Source: Cellulomonas sp. P24 | GTDB taxonomy: Bacteria; Actinomycetota; Actinomycetes; Actinomycetales; Cellulomonadaceae | Assembly (NCBI RefSeq): GCF_024704385.1 | Contig: NZ_JAJDFX010000002.1 | Location: 4,030,001 to 4,094,000 of the forward strand | DNA length: 64,000 bases | Direction: 5' to 3' | Shown: positions 58,291-64,000 of the stretch, piece by piece | Numbering within the stretch: the first letter of the stretch is position 1 | How the letters are laid out: every line of letters begins with the position of its first letter | Notes under the pieces: generated by a model | Databases searched by the model: none | Told to the model about the DNA's origin: nothing | What the model saw: the letters and a program-made list of their open reading frames with translations, nothing else | Position numbers and translations under genes: made by a program

Positions 58291-59403
58291 ATGCGAACTG
58301 ATCGATCGGTTCGGGAGGTGGTGGCTGGCTCGGCGGCGTCGGTGATGGCCGCTGGCGTGTCGTTCCTCGCCCCGGAGGAGGCGGTCCTGGAGGCGATGTT
58401 GGCGGGTTGGGCCGCCCAGCAGACGTCGCGCCTCCTGGCGGCGACGACGATCGAGCAACGGTTGTTGTTGGTGCGTCGGCTGGTCTCGTTCACCAACGCC
58501 TACCCGTGGACATGGGCTCCGAGCGATGTCGAGGAGTGGACGACCGCGTTGGTCGGTCGGGGGTTGGCGCACTCGACGCTGCGCAACTATCAGATGTCGG
58601 TGCAGCTGTTCTGCGGGTACGTCACCGACCGCCGCTACGGCTGGGACGAGGTGTGCGAGCAGCGGTTCGGTACCCACCCGGTGCAGGTGTTCCACGAGTG
58701 GAACACCGCGGCGCACCGCGACCAGGGCGAGGCCCGGCCCGGGAACCGTCCACTCAGCCGCCAGGAGCTGCAGAGGTTCTTCGACTACTGCGACGAGCGG
58801 GTGGCCACGGTGGGCAGGTCCGGGCGCAAGGGCTGGCTGGCGGCGTTTCGTGACGCGGCCTTGTTCAAGACGGTGTACGCCTTCGGGCTGCGTCGCCGGG
58901 AGGTGGCGATGCTCGACCTGGCCGACCTGTCGGGCAACCCGCACGCCGAGCAGTTCGGCCGCTACGGCGCGGTCTCGGTGCGTTACGGCAAGGCGATGAA
59001 GGGCGGTACGCCGCGCCGGCGCACGGTACTGACCACGATGGGCTGGGCCGCCGGCACCCTCGCGGAGTGGGTCGAGGAGATCCGCCCGGGTTACGCCAGC
59101 GCGTCGACGACGTTGTGGCCGACCGAGCGGGGCGCGGCGATCTCGACTGATCACATCAACGCCCGGTTCGCCGCCTACCGCGACCAGTGCGGTCTGCCGC
59201 GCGACCTGGGACCGCACTGCCTGCGTCATTCGTACATCACGCACCTGATCGAGGACGGGTTCGACCACCTGTTCGTTCAGCAGCAGGTCGGCCACTCGTG
59301 GGGGTCGACCACCGCTGGGTACACGTCGGTCGGGTCGGACTACAAGAACCAGGCGCTGCGTCGGGCCCTGGGCCGGGCGTTCACCGATCCGGCTACGCCG
59401 TGA
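58291..59403 (+). CDS. tyrosine recombinase of the second element
   Basis: A 370-residue recombinase, ATG 58291 with GGAG upstream. Catalytic residues: Arg in 'YAFGLRRREVA' (about 200), 'HCLRHSYITH' (HxxR, about 310), 'VGHSWGSTTAGY' (His about 334, Tyr about 343). N-terminal SAM-like domain is present. Co-translated with the XRE gene 17 bases downstream. Confidence 0.93.
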   Translation: MRTDRSVREVVAGSAASVMAAGVSFLAPEEAVLEAMLAGWAAQQTSRLLAATTIEQRLLLVRRLVSFTNAYPWTWAPSDVEEWTTALVGRGLAHSTLRNYQMSVQLFCGYVTDRRYGWDEVCEQRFGTHPVQVFHEWNTAAHRDQGEARPGNRPLSRQELQRFFDYCDERVATVGRSGRKGWLAAFRDAALFKTVYAFGLRRREVAMLDLADLSGNPHAEQFGRYGAVSVRYGKAMKGGTPRRRTVLTTMGWAAGTLAEWVEEIRPGYASASTTLWPTERGAAISTDHINARFAAYRDQCGLPRDLGPHCLRHSYITHLIEDGFDHLFVQQQVGHSWGSTTAGYTSVGSDYKNQALRRALGRAFTDPATP

Positions 59404-59420
59404 CAGACAGGAGCATCGAG

Positions 59421-59768
59421 ATGGCACCCGCCCGCAAGCTGGGATACGACTGGCACCTGAGACTGCGGATGGCCGAACGGGGCATGTTCGCCACCACCGA
59501 CCTGGTGCCGCTGCTGGCCGAGCGTGGCGTGGTCCTGTCGGCCGCGCAGGTCTACCGCCTGGTCACCCAGACCCCCGAACGCCTGAGCCTGCGCACGCTG
59601 ATGGCCCTGTGCGACATCCTGGCCTGCAGCCCCAACGATCTGATCGAACCGGTCGCGGCGGCCCGCCGGTCCCGGGCAACGGGCACTGGCGGAGGGGCAG
59701 TGCCCGCGCTCGGGGACGGTGGGCGGGGGCGGGTTCCGCGGCGAGCCGAGATCCACCGCGACCGGTGA
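59421..59768 (+). CDS. XRE-family helix-turn-helix regulator
   Basis: A 115-residue protein. ATG 59421 has an AGGAG site. A GTG at 59400 overlapping the integrase stop is an alternative. The helix-turn-helix reads 'LAERGVVLSAAQVYRLVTQT' then 'LSLRTLMALCDILACSPNDL', typical of Cro/C1-type repressors. The tail is basic and disordered. Its stop overlaps the zinc-ribbon gene. It probably controls the element's own operon. Confidence 0.88.
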   Translation: MAPARKLGYDWHLRLRMAERGMFATTDLVPLLAERGVVLSAAQVYRLVTQTPERLSLRTLMALCDILACSPNDLIEPVAAARRSRATGTGGGAVPALGDGGRGRVPRRAEIHRDR

Positions 59769-62122
59769 GCGATCCGGCCTGTGCGGGGTGCGGTCGCCAT
59801 GTCACGCTCAGGGGCGCCGGACCGCACGGGCGCATCTGCACCGCGTGCATGGCGCGCGCCCACCGGGGCCCGTGTGCCTCGTGCGGTCGGCATCGCAAGC
59901 TCGTGGGCCGCAACCCCGACGGCGCGCCGTGGTGCGACGCCTGCTACCGCACGGCGGACGCGGCCCGGCGGGCCGCCGGACGCCGCGCCCATATCCAGGC
60001 CGCCGTCGCGGCGGCCGAACCGGCGTTGGGCGAAGCCGCCGTCCTGCGGGCCATCGACCAGATGGCCGAAGGACGGCGGTTGGGTCAGCTCGTCGACCAC
60101 CTGCGCGCTCATCCCGACGTCCTGGTCATCGGGCCGACCAGTCGGCCGCCGGTCCTGGACCGGTTCGTCGAAGCCCTGGTCGCGGCCGGTGCGAAGACGA
60201 TCACGACGATCCACCCGACCTGTCTGGACTGCGGACGGACCCGTCCCGCACGCCAGCAGCTCCCCGGCGGGGCGGCGCTCTGCTCCGCCTGCTCCGCCCG
60301 ACGGACCAGTACGCGGGTGTGTGCCGGGTGCGGTCGCCCCCGGCGCCCGTACGCGCGTGACGAAGCCGGTCACCCACGCTGCCACGCCTGCACGCAGCGG
60401 GCCCACACCGACGTGCAGCGCCACGAGCAGGTCGAGCGGCTCACGTCGGTGCTGTCCGCGCAGGTGGCGCTGGATCCCGCGCAGATCATCGACGTCGTGA
60501 CGAGTCTCGCGCCCCGCCGGCACGACCTGCAGGTCCTGGCCGAACTACTCGGCGACCACCGCCTGACCGACTCCGGGGCCCCGTTCGTCGTGGCGCGGCT
60601 CGTCATCGCGCTGCGCGCCGCGGGGGCTGACCTGCCCTGCCCGCCGTGTCAGTCCTGCCGGGCTCCCGCCGGGACCGGCGCCAGCCTGTACGGGTCCCGG
60701 GTGCGATGCCGGGCCTGCGTTCGTCACTGCCCCGGATGCGCCAGGCCCGCCCGTGGGGAGGATGAACGCGTGTGCGGGCGGTGCCGCCGGGACGCTCATC
60801 GGCTGCGCGCGACCTGCACGACCTGCCAGGAACCCGACCGGCTCCTCGACGACAGGGGGTTGTGCCGGTGGTGTCGGGAGCGCGCGGCGCGCCGCTGCGC
60901 GCACTGCCACCACAACCGCACCCTGACCACGGTCGATGGCGAGCGACTGTGTGGCCCGTGCTCGCTGCGACGGACCGTCGACGGGTTGCTGGCCGACGAT
61001 CCGCCCGGAGCCCTGCACGCCCTGCGGGCGCCGATCCTGGCCGCCGAGCCCATGACCACCCGCCGCTGGCTGCGCCGACCAGCGATCACCGCGCTGCTCA
61101 CCTCGCTCGACTCGGGCCGCCTGGCGCTGACCCACACCACCCTGGACGCCCAACCCGCCAGCAGAGCGGTCGAGCATCTGCGCGACCTGCTCCTCGCCGC
61201 CGGTGCGCTGGGCTCCGACCCGGACCGGCTCATCGACCGGTTCGCGCACGACAGCAACCAGATGCTGGTGGAACTGGACGTCCACGATGCCCGGATCGTG
61301 CGCGCCTGGATGCGCTGGCAGGTCCTGCCGCGCCTGCGTCGCCATCATGAGGGGACCGCGGACATCAGCGCAGCAGTCACCAACGCGCGTCGCACCCTGC
61401 GCTCGGTCATCGCGTTCTTGAGCACCATCGAAGCCGCTCAGGCCACGCTGACCAGCGCAAGGCAGAGCGACATCGACCACTGGTTCGCCAGTCCCCGCGC
61501 CCGAGCCCACCAGGTGCGGCCGTTCCTGGCTTGGGCCCGGCGCACCCGAGTGCTCCCACCGTCGACGATGCTGCCGCCATCGGCCAGTGGGCGAAACGAT
61601 CTGCACACCGACCCCGACCGGCGGTGGAACATCGCCCGCCGTCTGGTCCAGGACGACACCCTCGACACCGTCGACCGCGTCGCCGGCGCCCTCGTCGTCC
61701 TCTACGCCCAACCCCTCGTCCGCATCTGCGCTCTGACCACCGACGACGTCGCCGCCGACGGGGACGTCGTGACAGTTCGTCTCGGCGGCGACCTGCTCGA
61801 GCTCCCCGAACCCTTCGCGGCCCTGATCCAAGGACTACCTTCACCTCGACGCAAAGGCGTCGCCGAGCAGCTCCCCGGGGGTTGGCTGTTCCCGGGTCAG
61901 CGGGCCGGTCGCCACCTCGCTGCCGCGAGCCTGGGACGCCGGCTGCGTACCATCGGCATCGAACCGCGCCGGACCCGGCTGGCCGCCCTCGACCAGCTCA
62001 GCGCCGAGATCCCACCGGCCATGCTCGCCGGGGTCCTGGGCCTGAAAGCCTCCCAGGTGGTCCGGCACACCACACGCGCCGGCGGCGACTGGGCGCAGTA
62101 CGCTGCCGACCGGGCAACCTGA
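59765..62122 (+). CDS. multi-zinc-ribbon protein with recombinase-like C-terminus
   Basis: A 785-residue protein starting at GTG 59765 (GTGA overlap). The first 65 residues hold four CxxC pairs ('CAGC', 'CTAC', 'CASC', 'CDAC'), and many more follow up to about residue 400 ('CLDC', 'CSAC', 'CAGC', 'CHAC', 'CQSC', 'CRAC', 'CPGC', 'CGRC', 'CTTC', 'CRWC', 'CAHC', 'CGPC'), a run of roughly eight zinc ribbons. The last 250 residues look like a degenerate tyrosine-recombinase core: an Arg in 'AQPLVRICALTTDDV' and 'LAGVLGLKASQVVRHT', but no HxxR and no obvious nucleophile Tyr. It likely binds DNA or the integrase and helps transposition. Function otherwise unknown. Confidence 0.75.
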   Translation: MSDPACAGCGRHVTLRGAGPHGRICTACMARAHRGPCASCGRHRKLVGRNPDGAPWCDACYRTADAARRAAGRRAHIQAAVAAAEPALGEAAVLRAIDQMAEGRRLGQLVDHLRAHPDVLVIGPTSRPPVLDRFVEALVAAGAKTITTIHPTCLDCGRTRPARQQLPGGAALCSACSARRTSTRVCAGCGRPRRPYARDEAGHPRCHACTQRAHTDVQRHEQVERLTSVLSAQVALDPAQIIDVVTSLAPRRHDLQVLAELLGDHRLTDSGAPFVVARLVIALRAAGADLPCPPCQSCRAPAGTGASLYGSRVRCRACVRHCPGCARPARGEDERVCGRCRRDAHRLRATCTTCQEPDRLLDDRGLCRWCRERAARRCAHCHHNRTLTTVDGERLCGPCSLRRTVDGLLADDPPGALHALRAPILAAEPMTTRRWLRRPAITALLTSLDSGRLALTHTTLDAQPASRAVEHLRDLLLAAGALGSDPDRLIDRFAHDSNQMLVELDVHDARIVRAWMRWQVLPRLRRHHEGTADISAAVTNARRTLRSVIAFLSTIEAAQATLTSARQSDIDHWFASPRARAHQVRPFLAWARRTRVLPPSTMLPPSASGRNDLHTDPDRRWNIARRLVQDDTLDTVDRVAGALVVLYAQPLVRICALTTDDVAADGDVVTVRLGGDLLELPEPFAALIQGLPSPRRKGVAEQLPGGWLFPGQRAGRHLAAASLGRRLRTIGIEPRRTRLAALDQLSAEIPPAMLAGVLGLKASQVVRHTTRAGGDWAQYAADRAT

Positions 62123-62344
62123 ACCGTCACGGGTGAGCGGGGGTGGTCACGAGTTCCATATGCGGAGCCATGCGGTGTGGATGCGCGCCGCAGGGCCGAT
62201 GCCAGCCTGCCAGCCAACCCCAGGCCGGCCAGGAACCATTAGAGAAGACTGATCAGGGGTCGACGCCAGAGGGTCAGGATTCAGCCGACGTTGAGAGTGG
62301 TCGCCGGTGCGAAACTCGGGTAACCTGTGCGCGCAAGGTGCCAG

Positions 62345-62507
62345 TCGTTAGCTGAGGCTCCTTCGCGGAAACAAGCCAGCGACCCCGAACGTCCAGAGAC
62401 GCCCCGGGTCAGGACAGGCTACCCCGACCTAAGGGGTAGTCCCGATTGGCTCCCGCTATGGCGGGTTGACGCCGCGAAGTGCCAAAGGTCTTACGAGGAC
62501 GAGGAAC
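62345..62507 (+). ncRNA. M-box (ykoK) magnesium riboswitch
   Basis: The conserved 5' part reads GTTAGCTGAGGCTCCT then GGAAACA, followed by GACCCCGAACGTC, AGACGCC and GGGTCAGGACAGG. A CTACCCC/GGGGTAG hairpin comes next, and the 3' box GTGCCAAAG...ACGAGGACGAGG closes it. This order is that of the M-box, which folds when Mg2+ is high and turns off the downstream gene. A GC-rich stretch at 62527-62554 could be the terminator part of the switch. It lies about 260 bases ahead of the NRAMP-related transporter. Confidence 0.85.
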
Positions 62508-62766
62508 CCCTGACCGTTCGGTCGGACCTCGCGCGTGCGCCCCGCGAAGCGAGGGGAGCGCGTCGATGAACGAAGGCCATAGTCCGCGTCTCCTGCTCAG
62601 TCCAGCCGCCCTCTAGGCGTGCCGGGCCTGTTGCCCCTGGGTTGTCGCTGCGACACTCGGCCATGTCGAGTTCGCAGGGACTTTCTGGCGCACGAACGCA
62701 GGAGAACCGCCAGCCCGCTTCACTTCCGTAGACCAATCCGCACACCAGCGCGGAGGGCAGGTTGAG

Positions 62767-64000
62767 ATGACCAGCGACACGAGCCCCACACCAGCACAGC
62801 GGGAGACCGCGGTTCTTGACTCCGCGCACGTCGGCGACATCGAAGGCGCATTTGGAACGATCCGTCTAGGTGACGACGCTCCGCGTCCGCGGCTCTCGAT
62901 GAAGCTGCGCACGCTGCTCGCGATCGTCGGCCCCGGGCTGATCGTCATGGTCGGTGACAACGACGCCGGAGCCTTCGGCACTTACACCGAAGCCGGTCAG
63001 AACTACGGGACGCGCCTGCTGTGGACCCTGCTCCTGCTGGTGCCGGTGCTCTACGTAAACCAGGAGATGGTGCTGCGCCTGGGCGCGGTCACCGGGGTTG
63101 GCCATGCGCGGTTGATCCTGGAGCGGTTCGGCAAGTTCTGGGGCGCGTTCAGCGTGATCGACCTGTTCATCCTCAACGCGCTCACGATCGTCACCGAGTT
63201 CATCGGCATCAGCCTGGGTCTGCGCTATCTGGGGATCGCCCAGGTCCCGGGGGTGATCATGGCTGCTGTCGTGGTCATCGCGGCGGTGAGCACCGGGTCG
63301 TTCAAGCGGTTCGAGCGCGTGAGCATGGTCCTGGTCGCCGGATCGCTGCTGCTGGTACCGATCTTCTTCATGGTGCACCCGGGCATGGGTCAGATCGCTC
63401 ACGACGTCCTGATCCCCGGCATGCCACCGGGGGCCGAACTGTCGACCGTGATGCTGCTGATCATCGGGATCGTCGGCACCACGGTTGCCCCGTGGCAGCT
63501 GTTCTTCCAGCAGTCCTACGTCATCGACAAGCGGATCACACCTCGGTTCATGAGCTATGAGAAGGTCGATCTGTGGATCGGGATCGTCATGGTGATTGTC
63601 GGCGCCGGGGCGATCATGACGTTCACCTACACGACGTTCGCGGGACATCCCGAGTTCGGCGCCTTCACCGACGCGCTGGGGGTCGCGAAGGGACTGGGCA
63701 CCTACGTGAGCCCCGTGGCCGGTGTCCTGTTCGCGATCGCGCTGATCGATGCGTCGATCATCGGGGCGGCTGCGGTCGGGCTCTCGACGTCGTACGCCCT
63801 TGGTGACGTGCTCGGGCTCAAGCACTCGCTGCACCGCAAGCCACGTGAGGCCAAGGGCTTCTACGCGGTTTTTGCTGGGTTGCTTGTGGTCGCCGCCACG
63901 GTCGTGCTGATCCCGGGCAGCCCGCTCGGCCTGCTCACCGTGGGTGTCCAGACCCTTGCTGGGGTGCTGCTTCCGTCTGCGACGGTGTTCCTGCTGCTTC
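62767..64000 (+). CDS. NRAMP-related (NRMT-type) divalent metal transporter, partial
   Basis: The first 411 codons are present and the gene runs off the right edge. About ten membrane helices are seen. TM1 reads 'GPGLIVMVGDNDAGAFGTYT', where classical NRAMP proteins have DPGN, and TM6 reads 'TTVAPWQLFFQQS', without the metal-binding Met-Pro-His. These changes are those of NRAMP-related Mg2+ transporters, which have wider sites for hydrated Mg2+. The upstream M-box agrees with Mg2+ import under Mg2+ limitation. A cytoplasmic N-terminal tail of about 40 residues precedes TM1. Confidence 0.88.
   Translation, partial: MTSDTSPTPAQRETAVLDSAHVGDIEGAFGTIRLGDDAPRPRLSMKLRTLLAIVGPGLIVMVGDNDAGAFGTYTEAGQNYGTRLLWTLLLLVPVLYVNQEMVLRLGAVTGVGHARLILERFGKFWGAFSVIDLFILNALTIVTEFIGISLGLRYLGIAQVPGVIMAAVVVIAAVSTGSFKRFERVSMVLVAGSLLLVPIFFMVHPGMGQIAHDVLIPGMPPGAELSTVMLLIIGIVGTTVAPWQLFFQQSYVIDKRITPRFMSYEKVDLWIGIVMVIVGAGAIMTFTYTTFAGHPEFGAFTDALGVAKGLGTYVSPVAGVLFAIALIDASIIGAAAVGLSTSYALGDVLGLKHSLHRKPREAKGFYAVFAGLLVVAATVVLIPGSPLGLLTVGVQTLAGVLLPSATVFLLL

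Larger units (their letters stand above)
58106..62130 (+). mobile_element. probable second recombinase element
   Basis: Three tightly overlapping genes (integrase, XRE regulator, multi-zinc-ribbon protein) begin about 185 bases after ardC similarity stops abruptly. The truncation suggests this is a second insertion or replacement at the same gene. The left edge is set by loss of ardC similarity, and the right edge is a guess just after the last stop. No terminal repeats were found by eye. Confidence 0.45.

Noticed and set aside
57078-58496. A 472-residue minus-strand protein
   Set aside because: Only 57809-58105 resembles a known protein (ArdC N-terminus). The rest of the frame is element DNA joined by chance.
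60545-61831. 428-codon minus-strand frame opposite the zinc-ribbon gene
   Set aside because: Gln/Gly/Arg-rich shadow frame without start signals.

Overview
The window is very G+C-rich DNA, with GTG starts, ATGA/GTGA gene overlaps and actinobacterial gene content. I read it as a chromosome segment of a high-GC actinobacterium, probably Micrococcales (Cellulomonas-like). That placement is inference from gene content and composition. The left half (about 1-31.7 kb) looks like ordinary chromosome. The right half (about 32-62.2 kb) looks like an accessory island of conjugation remnants, defence genes and recombinase-driven elements.

Left half. 1-2.2 kb: secreted and membrane proteins ending in a cupredoxin. 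2.3-4.5 kb: a coiled-coil membrane protein (frameshifted) followed by a PspA/IM30 protein. 4.7-7.9 kb: a DUF3105 pair, then a large permease with three C-terminal YHS metal-binding domains, with a CsoR/CstR-like operator between them. 8.2-11.8 kb: an OmpR-type two-component system, then an ArsR repressor overlapping a CDF metal exporter. 14.5-20.3 kb: a thiamine operon on the minus strand under a TPP riboswitch (thiC, thiM, thiE, thiD, an MFS transporter, a small protein). 20.5-23.6 kb: a flavodoxin, then a sulfur/persulfide operon (SQR-like flavoprotein, TusE/DsrC, DsrE2) preceded by a second, nearly identical CsoR/CstR-like operator. Four cyclic-di-GMP genes lie at 11.9-14.3 and 24.1-31.7 kb.

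Accessory island. It holds two unknown genes (one frameshifted), a NERD-domain protein, a SIR2-HerA anti-phage pair plus an undescribed third gene, a MobF/TraA relaxase (frameshifted), an SRAP/HMCES protein, an IS3 remnant, and two consecutive genes with HEPN-type Rx4H motifs. From 50.0 to 58.1 kb an antirestriction gene (ardC) is split by a 7.19-kb element. The element carries two tyrosine recombinases, a pRiA4b ORF-3-like protein, a secreted S1 protease and a membrane protein. Removing it at a shared GGTC restores the ardC frame exactly. A second recombinase operon (integrase, XRE regulator, multi-zinc-ribbon protein) follows at 58.3-62.1 kb.

Right edge. An M-box Mg2+ riboswitch precedes an NRAMP-related transporter that runs off the window and lacks the canonical NRAMP metal-site motifs, which suggests Mg2+ transport.

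Three conserved genes (2.3, 32.1 and 40.1 kb) are each broken by a one-base change in a C or G homopolymer. This pattern could be sequencing error or real decay, so those breaks should be read with caution. I saw no tRNA, rRNA or CRISPR array.
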